From the NCBI GenBank assembly GCA_037039925.1, contig JAXRKP010000996.1, forward strand, positions 42,501 through 106,500: a stretch of 64,000 bases of DNA. The letters are read 5' to 3'. The notes beneath the pieces were generated by a model. It made no database searches. It saw only the letters and a program-made list of their open reading frames with translations, and was not told where the DNA came from. A program made the translations under genes and the position numbers. Shown in pieces: positions 1-27,985 of the stretch. Within the stretch, counting starts at the first letter, position 1. Each line of letters starts with the position of its first letter. This DNA comes from Doris montereyensis (taxonomy: Eukaryota > Mollusca > Gastropoda > Nudibranchia > Dorididae).

Positions 1-262
<262 letters not shown>

Positions 263-458
263 CAGTAGTGTAGAAAATCATAACTAAGTAAAAACATGAA
301 CCCTTCAGTAAGAAAAAAGGGTTAGATTTCCCTCTCATTTGTTTCATAATCTGATGGTATTTCTCTGAAAATTCTCATTGCCAGGCATGAAATGTCCCCT
401 CAGTACACATTTTAATACAATTTTATTTGTATCAATCATAATGCACTTTGTTCTTCAG

Positions 459-15478
<15,020 letters not shown>

Positions 15479-15779
15479 AGTCTACCGTACATCATATGAT
15501 AATGATATGTCAACATTTAGTTTTAGCTTCCAACGCACCAAAGGCAGCCGATTCATGACGTGAAATTTCAGCTTTTAAAACATTTACTGCATCGCATATA
15601 TTTTTCTAATCGTTTTGTACACCATTCTATTAGTATTACTATACATTCATTTGCTGATTGTAAATGTTTTTCTTGTGATCGCTATTTACAACTTTTTTTG
15701 TTTAACAACAGTATACAACGTGATTACTGTCCTTTGTTTTAATTTAATTATACAGCATAGTCATACTAAGATGTAAAAA

Positions 15780-16372
15780 GTAAAAGTTCCTTCAAGGCCG
15801 TTACGGCCCATAGAGCTGGGGCTTGTCTCAGTTACAATAACGGGAAGCGGAACAGGTGATAATTATCATCTCCTGGCCAGGACGTTAGTCTGACCAGGTT
15901 TTTACTCCCAAGCTAGTGCTTGTACCCCATTTGCACCTGGGTAAAGTGGGGAAAATGCATGTGAAGCGTCTTTCCCAAGGAACACAATGTCGAATCTAGC
16001 TTTGCCAGGATTTGAACCCAGGACCTCATGATCCCGTCTCAATTCAATTCAATAAAACTTTATTGTCCTCATAAACGCATGTGCCATCTTCGTTCGCAAC
16101 AATCTATAAAATACACATTATGTACATTGGAATAAAGAGTTTGTGTTATTGTGTAAATATTATAGTAATAGATAGTAGTCAATTAATTAAATTAGAATGG
16201 ATAATTTGTTAATATAAATATAATATCACAGTAAATCATGGCGGAAAGTTTTTCTAAAGTTGACATGTTCAAGTCAAATTAACGAAAATATTTATGAAGG
16301 TAAACTTATTTTCCTAGTGTTTTGACTACGCCCACGCTTACCCTGGCAGCCTAACCACTCAGCCACATTAGG
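15780..16372 (-). mobile_element. SINE-A copy split by an insertion
   Basis: 15780-16037 holds the 3' end and body, and 16340-16372 the missing tRNA-like head (GCCTAACCACTCAGCCACA on the plus strand). The head is cut off by about 300 bp of foreign DNA (16038-16339), which includes TTCAATTCAATAAAACTTTA and one arm of an inverted repeat. Confidence 0.8.
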
Positions 16373-16600
16373 CATGAAGTAATTCTACAAACTATTAGAA
16401 TCCTCATACTATAATGGAAGTAAGGTTGATTGTGTAATCACAATAAGATTTTAAACCAGACCTCCATATATTCTACAAACTATTAGCTCAAAAAGTACAA
16501 AGTAGTATATTAAGGGTGAACGTGGCGTAGTTAAAAACACTAGGAAAATAATTTTCAGTTAATTTGACTTCAACATATCAACTTTAGAAAAATTCTGCCA
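16236..16600. repeat. Inverted-repeat pair (element G arms)
   Basis: 16236-16335 and 16505-16600 are about 95-bp inverted copies sharing TTTTTCTAAAGTTGA, CAAGTCAAATTAA and TTTTCCTAGTGTTTT. The loop holds the SINE-A head and a segment (TGGAAGTAAGGTTGATTGTG) that recurs, inverted, at 45385-45430 beside a third arm copy. Confidence 0.75.
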
Positions 16601-16795
16601 TTTCTCTCAATCCTGTGGAACTTTAAAAACTAGGAACAAACAAGTTTGAATTTGTCTTTGTTTGTTTTCAATCGACTGTAGGCTAGCATCAATGAGAAGA
16701 TTATAGTGTAGCATTAGCATTTACTTATTTATTCCAGATGCTTCGTCAAACTACATGTATTATTATGGTTTGGTATAGAAAGGAGCAAGTTTATT

Positions 16796-19553
16796 TCTTT
16801 CTTTCTTTCTTTATCAGTTCCCATTCTACCTTTCGGTGTATGGGTAGAGATTTGAGATGATCTTTCTCCAGGTTGCCCTGTCTTGGTATTTTCTGTTTCC
16901 TTCCAAAAAAGTTAAATTTCTATGCTTTAGTGCCTCTTTTATATCTTCCCACTTTCTCCAAGGTCTGCCTTTTGGTCGTTTAACTTGGGCTTTAGCACTG
17001 TAAACTGATTTAGCTATTCTATTGTCACTCATTCTGTTTACATGCCCAAACCATCTCAATTGATTTGTTTCTATCTTAGTTTTTATGTCATCTGCTTTGG
17101 TTTGATCTCTTATTGTTGTGTTTCTGATTTTGTCTCTTTTAGTTTTCCCTCCTACTCTTCTTAGATATTTCATTTCAGCTGCCTGTACTCTACTGTATTC
17201 TCTACTGTCTAAAGTCCAAGTTTCTCTGCCATAGAGGAGAGTAGGACAATAAACTGTATTGTATACTGCCATTTTGGTTTTTGTTGACGGTTATATATTG
17301 CACTTGCCTTTTGATTCTCTGGCTGATTTCTTCTCTTAGTTTTCCCTCTGAGTTAATCATTACTCCTAGGTATTTGTAGCTTTGAACTTGTTCTAAATAC
17401 TCCTTGCCCAATTTAAGATTTTGTGTTTTAGCTTCCCTAGTTACTAACATTGTTTTGGTTTTCTTTGCATTTACTCTCATTCCTCTTTTATTTAGTTCAT
17501 TGTTCATAATGATGATATTCGACTGAAGGTCACTTTCTGATTTTCCAAACAGAACTAAATCATCGGCAAATGAAAGCATTGATACATTTACTGGTTTGAG
17601 CTTGCACATACCTACATTCATTTTCTTCATTTTTAGGATGCCTTTGCAACTGAATCCTCAAAAGTGATAAACAAAAGAGGACTTAGGATACAATCCTGTC
17701 TTACTCCTATATCTACATCAAATTCTGCAGATATGTTTCCAGTCAATAAAACACAGGTGCAAGTCAATGTTTCTCTCAATGAATTTTTCTATTATTTGTC
17801 TAATTGTAAATATGTGGTCTTGTACATTTCTTCCTGGTCTAAATCCACTCTGATGCTCTTCAATCTGATCCTCTACTCTTTTCCTTAGTCTCATTTCCAG
17901 TATCCTGGCATATACTTTTCCTGAAACGCTACAGTTATATCCCTCTATAGTTTGAGCATTCCATAGTTGATCCTTTCATATGTATTGGTACTACCATTCC
18001 CTTTTTCCAGTCGTCTGGCACCTGTTTGGACTTCCATGCTTGTTGGCATATTGCATGTAGTAGTTTGTCTGCCTCTCTCCCTTTGTTTTTAATCATTTCT
18101 GGATAAACTTGATCTGCTCCTGGAGCTTTTCCTAATTTCATTTTTCTTATAGCTGTTTGTATTTCTTCCATTGATATCTACATCTTCAGCTGTCTCCTCA
18201 GGATTACTTGATACTCTTACTAATTGATCTTTAGTCCTTGTTTCATACGTTCTGGAGGGATTATGTAATTGTGAAAATGCTTTCTCCATGTTTCCATGAT
18301 TTCACTGTCTTCTTCATTATTTCTCCTTTCACATTTTTAATTTGTTGTATTGGGCATGCTTTAGTCTTTCTCATGCTCTTCATTCCCCCAAAACAACTTT
18401 GATTTCCTTGATAGCTTTCTTGTAGTCTTTTTGTCCAAACTCTTCCCATTGTTCCTGTTTTGCTTTTCCTCATTTCCCTCTTTGGCGATAGTTCTTTTAT
18501 TCACGTAATCTATCCTATCCTCTGGTCTCTTTGTTTGCAAGTATTTCTTCCAGGCATCCTTCTTTTCTTTGATCTTAGTCTTGACATTCTCATTCCACCA
18601 TGCTGTTCTTTTCCTATCTCCTTTAATTTGTTTCCTACCACAGACCTCTTCAGTACAACTGAGGAGTTTTTTTATACATCTGCCACTTTTCTTCTATTGT
18701 GCTATCATTCAGATCCATCTGTCTTTCACTGATAAATCTTTTATCCTAGATTGGTATACCTGTTTTACTGCTGTTTTATTTAGTTCCTCTATTTTGATTT
18801 AGTAGCTTCTTTTTCCTTTTCTGTTTGTTTCCTCAGTCAGTAATCTCATTTTGGCAATCACTAAGTGATGATCACTAAATATTTCTGCTCCTCTGTTTTA
18901 CTCTTGCATCCATTGTACTGTAAAAAGGGAGCTGTCCTCATGTACTCCTTTGTATTTGTGGATATCTTTATGAGGAAAAAAGGTGTTGGCTATTTTCATG
19001 TTATTCTTTAGGCAAAAATCTATGAATCTCTCTCAAGAAGTTGTTGTCTCTCCTTTTATGCACTAGGAGGCCTACTCCTGCTCTAGCTCTATCTTTGACA
19101 TCTACTCCTGAGAAGATTAAAATATGATTCGGTCCTACATTTTCTATTCCTTGTCCTTTTTTTCTTTGTTTTTTTGTAATGGCCAAAATATCTACTTTGA
19201 ATTTTTCCATATCTTCAACTAATTCTAACTCTTTTCCATTTATTGCCCTAACGTTCCATGTTCCAAAATCAGTCCGGGTTCTTTTCCAAGTTCGTCTTCC
19301 AAAGGTCAAGCCGGTTATAATCCTTTTACTTCTCTGAATCAGGTTATTTTGGATAAGCAGGGGATTAGCCCACTGTACCCTAAGTAGATAGTGGGGCTGC
19401 CACCTTGAGGCCCCTACCAGGCTTTGTTATATTCTGTCAGGGTTAACTCCCTTAGCCTTTGGTCAACCAAGACCCGCCTGCAAGGCAGCAGGAGACTCGT
19501 GGAGGGCGGGATCATCTACTCCCCGTACAGGTGCTTACCTGTCCACTGCCCGG
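16796..19553 (-). mobile_element. RTE-like LINE with target duplication
   Basis: The minus strand codes for, in order: a 5' UTR with the 66-bp monomer (19554-19430); an endonuclease start, TWNVRAINGKELELVEDMEK then DILAIT (19309-19001); reverse transcriptase with KLGKAPGADQVYPEM and CSNYRGI (18171-17935) and LSFADDLVLF (about 17575); and a C-terminal tail with LRWFGHVNRM and KRPKGRPWRKWE (17272-16826). The 3' end is (GAAA)n. CAAGTTTATT stands at 16786-16795 and 19554-19563, a 10-bp target duplication. Frameshifts and an internal loss in RT make it inactive. Confidence 0.9.
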
Positions 19554-19563
19554 CAAGTTTATT

Positions 19564-22140
19564 ATGGTTTGAAAAAATGTGCCACATTTTACAATACATT
19601 ACTTAAAATAGATCCCTAATGCAGGGAGCGGAAATTGAAAAGTAATAAAAGATGATAGAAAATATACGAAATGCCTCAATGTCTTCATTGTATCTACTCC
19701 TTATTTTGAGATATCAAAATATATCTACTAATAGAGTAGTGGTAGTGCATTGCTCGCCTCTTATCTTTGTATATAAAACTGAACATTCTCTAAACTTGAC
19801 CGTTTATAGCTCAGGAATCACTGTACCCATAACCTTCATATTTCGTAATTGATTTCAAATAGCCTATTTTAGGTTCTTACTCTTAGCAAATAAATTAAAT
19901 CAGTATTTTAATTGATTGGAAAAATATTGCTTTGCCTGCAATCCATGAAACTTTTATTGTTATTAGTACTAACTAGTACTAGATCTAATTGCTCGATTTC
20001 TGGTCATTATAGTAAAAAGCCTGCATAACTTCAGTATCAAGTACATATTTTATCTAACAATCGTACTTGATATCACCTGTAACTGTAACCCATACAGTGG
20101 TTTCTGAGTTAACCACAGTCAAAGTTCAAAAGACCCAGCTTTACAATAAAGAGGAATCATAATCCAACATTATTTATGGGCATGCTTGTAAATTAGAAAG
20201 GCTTGTTTCCATGCAACATGGAAAATGCGTGACGTCTTTTGAAACCTGCCTCTTTTATACATGGTTGAAAATTCGCCACGTCCTGTTTCTCCTTTTGTGT
20301 GTTTCGATTGAAAAATTTCTACATCTCGTTTACATGCACACATCACATATAGCTTACAAAATGGGATTGAATCTTGGGCCACCGGCTGCATCTTGATACT
20401 ACTAGTACTAGGCCTATCGAGATGCCATTGGTTGTATCATATTTTACCCAGGGAATCGTAGGACAGCTATTACTATTAGCGCCAGCAGCATTTGTTATCA
20501 GTTTGTCTTTGTTACCAATACTCAGCTCCAGCATGATTCAGCCAAACAGATGAATGACTTAATTGAATGTTAATCTTTTCCACCGCCTGAAGAAAAGCAG
20601 TTTTCAAAACACAGGACGATTGAAACTGATTTTGAATAAAGTTTATGAATATTAATTGATGTTATTTTAAATGGGGACAGGGGATTTACTGTGTCACTGT
20701 CACACTGCCTGCGATTCATTCTACAGGAGAAACGTGGAGGAAGCTGGGATGAAATGTTACATAATTCCAAAAAATCACACACTCACAAAATGATAAAGCA
20801 GCTCAGATTTTTTATGGTAAAGTTTTGCAAATAAAATATTGAAACAGGTTTATCCATATGTATATGTTTGAGTGGACAAAAAGGGGAGGAAAAATAAAAA
20901 AACACATTAAAAACTTTGCAGTGGCCCATGACAATAATGATATTATCGGTAGTCATGGGGGAAAAACGGGAAGGTGGGCAGGTGTTTTTTGTACTTGTAT
21001 GGGAACTAGGCAGCCTCTCCCTCAATGAGCCTCCTGCTGCCTTGCACGTGAGTCTTGGCTGACCAATGAGCACATTTTCTTTTCTTTTTTGGAGGCAATC
21101 AGACTATAAATAAAAAGAACGTAATAAATTATTGTCAAAAAGTAACATGCTGAAAAAATCGTATTTGAAATTATTATTTATGTGATTTGTATGTTTTCTT
21201 TCACATAAGCCCAGAAATGAGTGAGAGGCTCTCAACTACTTCTCTATTCTCTTGTTTACCTATTTCAACTGTCCCGGCTCCCTCATACTCATGTCAGATG
21301 ACACCTTTCAGTAACAGGTGGGCAGAATATGTTAATTTTTTTCACGGCCATCTAAGACAATTCGTCAGAAGTAGATGTTTTAGGATAGTACCAACTTGCA
21401 ATACTGAAATCATTTACTTCATACAAAATCACTGGCTTTTTTTAGTACAACAGATGTATTGGAAGTAAGGCCTGTATGGTTTCTAAAAAACATGTGTATC
21501 AATATCAATTCAAAGAATCGATACTAAGCTTTTATTGTATGGTATCATTATCACTGTGAAGGGAATGAACTTTCTATCCAATAATTCAATAAACTAGAAT
21601 TGTCCCATTTTGGGCAAACATGATGTGTTCAGACTCCTTTGCCCCCTCCCTCCCAATTTCCTTTTTATGCATCCTTCCTTGCTTCATATTGAATTTTGTT
21701 TCAATAAGTATATTAATGTTTTGCTGTTTGTGTAATGTGCAATAATAAAATCTTGATTACATGTTGCAAATTTTTTCCTTCATTGAAGATGATATTAATA
21801 TTGCAATCGCTCATGTGTGTCATTCTGATATTGTTCATGTTGTAGGAGTGTCAGGTTTCATTCACTAATCTATCAAATGCAGGACTCAACAATCCAAAAG
21901 TTTGAAGAGATTCTAAGACTAAGAGTTTTCTAGGAGATTTTCAAAATGTCTAGGAATAGGAGAACCGATACCAACCATAATTTTTTTCAGTTCAAAAACT
22001 ATAAAGTTGATATATCCAAAATACATGTATTACTATGATACGTAAACAATATTGCTGTGTTTTTGAAGACAGAACATTTTTAAATAGGTGTGGAAGCTAA
22101 AATGAACATGAGTCATAGTGTCTTAACAGTGACATTAGTG
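19564..22140. other. Intergenic DNA
   Basis: No gene was recognised. 21018-21068 is a solo fragment of the 66-bp LINE monomer (CTCCTGCTGCCTTGCA, GAGTCTTGGCTGACCA). The rest is AT-rich with no structure I can support. Confidence 0.5.
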
Positions 22141-22144
22141 ACAA

Positions 22145-22530
22145 CCAAAAGAATGCCAGGCTGAGTCAGTGATATAGGGAAACCTTAGTGTTGTGAGCTT
22201 GTAATCATGACAATACTGGTTCAAACCCCATTGCTGGCACAGGTGGGGGGGGTTTTCACAGCATTGTAGTCTTTGGAAATAAGGAAAGGTATTTCACTCT
22301 ACTTTCATCACTCGACTGGGCGTGAATGAGTACCCAGCTATATGTAGATAAAGACCTTGTCAGTGTTAGCGTTAGTGTGAAATTCCTAACAGTAACAGGC
22401 TGCTGTAGTGTATGCTCCCCAAGGAGTTGAGGACTTTGAATGAAATTGCTTGCTGGAGGTTAAATGATCTACAGTCGGTAAGCCTGTGCTTAGGTACTTG
22501 TGCTGGGATACGGCCTTTAAATTCATCTTT
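22145..22530 (+). mobile_element. SINE-C copy
   Basis: A tRNA-like head (TTGTGAGCTTGTAATCATGA, box B ACTGGTTCAAACCCC) is followed by a body shared with the copy at 31994-32315 (GCTCCCCAAGG, AATGATCTACAGTC, TAAGCCTGTGCTT). Only two copies are in the window. Confidence 0.6.
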
Positions 22531-22935
22531 TGAAATTCTGGTAGCTTCTAGTAGGATGAAAATTTTTAAAGTATCAGATTTGAGGAGAGGAATTTCTGTT
22601 TGGATAATTGAGAGTGCTATGGGTTCTGATCTAATTCTACCGCTATGATATCTCAACTGTTATTTAGCATTATTGGCTATGTCGTGACTATCAAATGCTA
22701 CAGTTGAAAGTCTACATAAAGACAATAGACATGTCTGAAATGGAACAAGAAAGATCATCAAACAACCACACTGAATTTCTGTTTCATTGGAACTCAAAAG
22801 AAAAGAGACAAGAAGATTTCATCAATATGTAATCATGAACAGTGATGAAAAAATTCCAAACGGAATATTTTAAACATTACCAATTTGTTTATTTCCTTGT
22901 TACCCTGTCCACCTTATTTTATTACATATGTATAT

Positions 22936-25212
22936 CACAGCGTCGGAATTCCTGTAGCAAATCGTCCCTCTTAGTTGTGGCCGGCAAAACTCATTAATTT
23001 ACCCTGCGCTCACCTGTCAGGGGTCAAGCACGGTCAGCTGGATTCCGGGTAGCTGATCGCCCCGTTAAGATTTTTATCAAAAATTGCACTAATTTAGTAT
23101 TTTTAGCTCACTATAACAGCGCTTCTCTCACACCGATTGTCTTTGTTTCTAGCATAGCATCAACATCTTGTCTGTTCTCTGTGAAAGTATCATTTCTGTT
23201 GGATTTGTGACTTCTGATAAAAGCATTTTTAATATGTATGTATATATCTCGGTTTTTTTGCTTTGGTCATTATCTTTTATCTAATTGCTAAAAAAACTAT
23301 ACAAACGTAATGAACGAAAATGAGTTTATTTCAAAGATTGGTTATTGCGCTTCACTCTGTACAAAAAATAATTTGCAGTCACAAACCATTACAAAGTATA
23401 ACGTTCTTCCTCCACCCACTCCCTTTTTTGCCTAAGTTAAAGTACGCATGCAACGGGTTTTCCTTGAGAGTAAATCATTTTTAACCCATTTTCCTTTATC
23501 CAATCGATTTTAACTGACCCCTCTTATTTTTTCAAATAAATCTATATGGATCCCACCCTAGAGAATCATCATTTTGCCGTCAGTGAATTGTGCAGCATAT
23601 GTGGAAAGAAAAACTTAACATATAAAGAAAAACTTGCAAAGAGAAAGCCACTGATGTGTCATAAAATGCGAGATGACATTTATTTTTATATATGGACTTG
23701 ATATAAACAATGATGTGATAGGAAAACATTGCACCCCAATATTACAATTGCTTACACGCCCCCTTCTTTAGATTGAATTAGACAGGGTCTCACCCCTGTA
23801 CTTACACATTATGCTAGGGATAGTGTTAAAACACCACAAACTACTAGAAACAACAGCACATTCCATGGACAATAAAATTACATGTTAGACAGACACTCAT
23901 CTCACAGAGCTCGGGTAGGTATTAAAACAATATGGCAGTTGTTGGAAACAAGCAGACGAAACACAAACACAGCTTGACCTCTATTAGACTTGCCTTTTTT
24001 TAGTGACAATGACATTGATAAAGCCACATACACTCAAGAAGTACGGAACACTGAACATAAATTATCACACATAGACCGGGTCCCATTGCATCATCCTTGG
24101 ATAAAGTTCTTACCAAACACAGAATCACACCACGGGCATACCACCGTCGATCTTTTATTGGCAACCACTGTCATAAATACTTACAAGAAAAGGTTTATAC
24201 AGACCGTACGCAAACAATCATCACACAGACAATGGCATGCACACATTGTCCAATAATTATTGATGAAGCACACACGATAGCGTTCGTTTTCAACAATATC
24301 AACAAAGTATTTAGTAAAGCCCACAAAGCAATCTCACACACAAAGACAATTAATGAAAATTCAATTAATGACATTCAACAGGATATAGATACATACATGA
24401 GCATCTATAGACAAAGCTTCCCAAACAAAACAGTCCCAAAACAGCATATTTTAGAGCACCATTGCACCCCACATATACGACAGTACAAATTCGGGCTTGG
24501 GTTGCTGGGTGAACAGGGAACGGAAAGCTGTCATCAGTCAATTGCAAAGATAGAGAGACGAGCACTTAGGCATTATAAACTCACAAATGTGATTGAAGTT
24601 CATAATGAATGCACAAATATAAGAAAACAGCCCCCTGGTGCATGTGCGCAGACCGACCTGCAAGTAACATTAAATGTACATAGTGATACATATCTTATTT
24701 CATTGTGCTTAAGAGTTATTCCTTCAATGATATTGTTTGTTTCTGTTAGTCTCATTATTGGAGTATTACAAAATCAATATTTTCTGTTCATCGTGGATGA
24801 CAGCAAACTATTTTTTAGTATGTACGTACATGTATGTATTGTCCTTATTTTGTGAAAATTTGATGGTATTCGGCTGTGCAGATTTTATGTTAAAACATTT
24901 TACTTAATACCCTATTGTACTGAAATGATAGACCTAATTGAGGTCTTGATTGCGTGGAAACAAAACGCTTCTTGATAAATTTCTTTCATAAGTCTATCGC
25001 AACACTCTCTTTAAAGTTGGAGGAAGCCTTCACATTTGTTGCTGATTGCTATCTTAGTCAGATACAAGCTGATTAATTGGACCTATAAATTACCGTTAAG
25101 CGGCAAAGCTAGCAGGGAGCGAACGCTACTTGGCGGCCGTTTGCTGACCTCAGTCAGCGTGACCCAGATGCACTGCATCGCCAACTAAGAGGGAAGAGTT
25201 TTGTACGCTGTG
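22936..25212 (+). mobile_element. CAC-ended DNA transposon, probably CMC/Chapaev-type
   Basis: The ends are inverted: left CACAGCGTCGGAATTCCTGT, right CACAGCGTACAAAACTC on the other strand, both reaching CCCTCTTAGTTG. ATAT flanks both sides (22932-22935, 25213-25216), a 4-bp target duplication. The inside holds a decayed transposase (23546-24855). CAC termini with a 4-bp duplication fit the Chapaev group of the CACTA/Mirage/Chapaev superfamily; that placement is inference. A second copy of the left end lies at 57520-57814. Confidence 0.75.
23546..24858 (+). pseudogene. Decayed transposase of the CAC-ended element
   Basis: The start ATGGATCCC leads to a zinc-finger-like stretch (ELCSICGKKNL, then PLMCHKMRDDI), then in another frame YGLDINNDVIGKHCTP. 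A longer open frame (24097-24855) gives LTKHRITPRAYHRRSFIGNHC (a conserved block with GNHC), CPIIIDEAH, and PKQHILEHHCTPHI followed by GLGLLGEQGTESCHQSIAKI. The last block, K.H..L.H then GEQG.ES, resembles the part of Chapaev/RAG-type transposases carrying the last catalytic glutamate. Frameshifts and stops separate the parts. After residue 200 the open frame is hydrophobic read-through. Confidence 0.6.
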
Positions 25213-25247
25213 ATATGCAACGACTCAATGAGGTTAATGCGAGTAGA

Positions 25248-25392
25248 AAGGTTTATTTATTTCATTGAAATTCAACATGTCCATACGGTGATCCCAGGAT
25301 GAATTAAGAAGAAACAGCAAAATGAAAGATAAAAGATGAAAGTAAAGAAGTAGGGCCTACCAGTAGCATCCGACAGCCACTTACCTACTGAG
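25248..25392 (-). mobile_element. SINE-E copy
   Basis: It shows TTTCATTGAAATTCAACATG, GGTGATCCCAGGATGAATTA, AGAAACAGCAAAATGAAAG and AAGTAGGGCCTACCAG, all family blocks read against the element's direction. Confidence 0.7.
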
Positions 25393-25439
25393 GCAAAGCA
25401 TAAAGAAAAAGACATGAAAAGAGCGAAAGCATTTGTTTT

Positions 25440-25580
25440 GTTTGTTTCGGTGAAATTTCCCCGTCCACCATATCATATGTGGTAATCTAAGGATTAATCA
25501 AGACGAAACAGCAATATGAAAATAAGTAAAGGAGTGAAAGGAAAGAAATAGCTCTTACCAGCAACACCCACCAACCAAAC
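25440..25580 (-). mobile_element. SINE-E copy
   Basis: A second copy about 50 bp from the last: GGTGAAATTTCCCCGTCCAC, GTGGTAATCTAAGGATTAAT, GACGAAACAGCAATATGAAA and CTCTTACCAGCAACACCCAC. Confidence 0.7.
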
Positions 25581-25734
25581 ACTCAAACATTACACATAAT
25601 TCATTCTTTCAAGGCTTCAGAAAATATACACTCACAGTGAATGTGATCCATCAAGAAGATAGAAAAAATCTTTTCATTTTATTATATAGATTTTTTTTTT
25701 TATTCATTTAAAAAAATACAAGAAGCATTTGTAC

Positions 25735-25835
25735 ATATATTATGTCTTACGTGGCTCGAAATTGCATACATACATGGCAACATTTGTACATATATTATGT
25801 GTTATGTGGCTCGAAATTGTATACATGGCAGACTC
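25735..25835. repeat. Two-copy direct repeat, period about 52 bp
   Basis: ATTTGTACATATATTATGT and GTGGCTCGAAATTG occur twice in direct order. Confidence 0.85.
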
Positions 25836-26313
25836 AGTGCTATATAGTTCCATCTCCAACTTTACTTTCTTTTTTTTTTACAGATATTGTTACATTATGT
25901 ATGAGGCGTTGTAAATTTCCATTTTTCATGAGATAAAAACTTACTACAATATCCTGACAGCACCTTTTAATTTGTGGTAACTGAAATGCAATTTGTTTTA
26001 TGTTCATACATTTTACAAAGAATAAGCTTATTTCTCAAAACCAGTAAAACACAGAACAAAAATAACACTGAGCCTGTGAGTTCTGTAAGATCATATTTAT
26101 AATATAATACGGAACATTGCACCAGATCAAAAAATCCTGTCAAAAAAGTACAAAAAGGCGAGTAAACAAAATAATATTAATTGAAGGCATTGGTCCAATT
26201 CAAATATGTGGTACAGTAAGCACTGTAACACTAGTACAAGTAACAGTATAAACTAAAGCAAACGGTAACATTTGATCAGTCACTTGGTATTACGACAAGG
26301 CTGTAGTAATGTG

Positions 26314-27290
26314 TAAAAGTTCATTCAAGGCCGTAATGGTCCACAGAACCGGAGCTTATCCTGGTTTAAATAGTGTGAAGCTACTAATGATAGTCTACGT
26401 TTCACCCCAACAGGTGACACTACTGGACAGAATGATACTAATGATAGTCTACATTTACCCCAACAGGTGACACTACTGGACAGAATGATACTAATGATAG
26501 TCTATGTTTTACCCCAACAGGTGACACTACTGGACAGAATGATACTAAGTCTGATGCTACTAATGATAGTCTACATTTCACCCAACAGGTGACATTTACT
26601 GGACAGAATGATACTAATGATAGTCTACATTTCACCCCAACAGGTGATACTACTGGACAGAATGATACTAATGATAGTCTATGTTTCACCCCAACAGGTG
26701 ACACTACTGGACAGGATGCTACTAATGATAGTCTATGTTTTACCCCAACAGGTGACACTACTGGACAGGATGCTACTAATGATAGTCTGTTTTACCCCAA
26801 CAGGTGACACTACTGGACAGGATGATACTAATGATAGTCTGTTTTACCCCAACAGGTGACACTACTGGACAGGATGATACTAATGACAGGATGCTACTAA
26901 TGATAGTCTATGTTTCACCCCAACAGGTGACACTACTGGACAGAATGATACTAATGAGTCTACATTTCACCCCAACAAGTGACACTACTGGACAGAATGA
27001 TACTAATGACAGAATGACTGGACAGAATGATACTAATGATAGTCTACATTTCACCCCAACAGGTGACACTACTGGACAGAATGATACTAATGATAGTCTA
27101 CGTTTTACTCCGCAGCCGATGCTGATACCCATTGTCACCTGGCTCAAGTGGGGGAGAGTGTGTATGTAATGTAAATGTAAAAGAGTCTATTCAAGGAACA
27201 TGCCCCTAGCAACATGGAACCTAGCAATCTAGCGTCACCAGGACCATACAAGCCAAAGTTGGGCAACTTAACTACTAGACTCTCAACGCC
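26314..27290 (-). mobile_element. SINE-A copy with an expanded core
   Basis: The 3' end lies at 26314-26380 (TTCAAGGCCGTAATGGTCCA). The body and head resume at 27108-27290 (GATACCCATTGTCACCTGG, GAACCTAGCAATCTAGCG). Between them is the 54-bp minisatellite, so the copy is about 980 bp where others are about 300. Confidence 0.75.
26381..27115. repeat. 54-bp minisatellite
   Basis: The unit is close to CAACAGGTGACACTACTGGA, CAGAATGATACTAATGATAG and TCTACATTTCACCC. About 13 units follow each other, a few shortened. The unit lines up with the core of SINE-A (AACAGGTGATAA, CTCCTGGACAGGACGCTAGT, GTTTTTACTCCC), and both flanks are SINE-A. Open frames of 18-residue repeats here are by-products. Confidence 0.95.
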
Positions 27291-27885
27291 TCAATTTTGT
27301 CAATAAACTAAATACGTGTGCAAATACTTTTACATTGCCATGTTTTCCTTCACAGATCTCGCCTTTCATGGACAGTTTTTTTTTAGTAACATCGAGTTAC
27401 TAAAATAGTGAGCAAGTGACTGAACCTTTTGATCAATGTCTCTTTCTTCAAGTCGGAAACATTGATGAATATTGCATGGATGACACGGCACTCTTATAAA
27501 GCTTTAAAACAATTATAAACATCCGTCTTATCTACTGCATTGCAAGGTCATCTACAAAATGCAAGATTAACAAATGTAGATTACAATAATAATCAAACCA
27601 GCTGTCATCTAATAGAGATGGACAACCATAATTTCATTCTCATTTGCTATAATTTCAACAGCTGGAACAACTCATAACAGGACCGTTTAAAACAGGGACA
27701 AGCCGTATTGAGTTGATTTATCCATACTAAAAAAAATATCTACTATAACAGGCACATGTGACAAGAGATCCATAGTGCCTGGGACCATCAGTAGAGGTAA
27801 CCGGTATGAGAAAGGATGTACTTCTTCACTGTTTTATTTTGTATTTCCCAGTGTAATCTTGAGGGGCTGAACATACCCGTCTTTT

Positions 27886-27985
27886 TCAGTTCACTGAAAT
27901 TTACCCCGTCCACCAAATGTGATGATCTCAGGGGTAACAGGAAATGAAAAGGACCCACTGGCAGCGCCCATCGACCGCCTACCCG
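27886..27985 (-). mobile_element. SINE-E partial copy
   Basis: ACTGAAATTTACCCCGTCCA, GTGATGATCTCAGGGG and ACTGGCAGCGCCCATCGACC match the family, with an internal part lost. Confidence 0.6.

Noticed and set aside
24697..24855. Hydrophobic C-terminus of the transposase frame as membrane segments
   Set aside because: It lies beyond the conserved block and looks like read-through into non-coding element DNA.
26438..27169. Repeat proteins with GDTTGQNDTNDSL or SPVGVKHRLSLV units
   Set aside because: By-product of the 54-bp minisatellite; no splice or start context.
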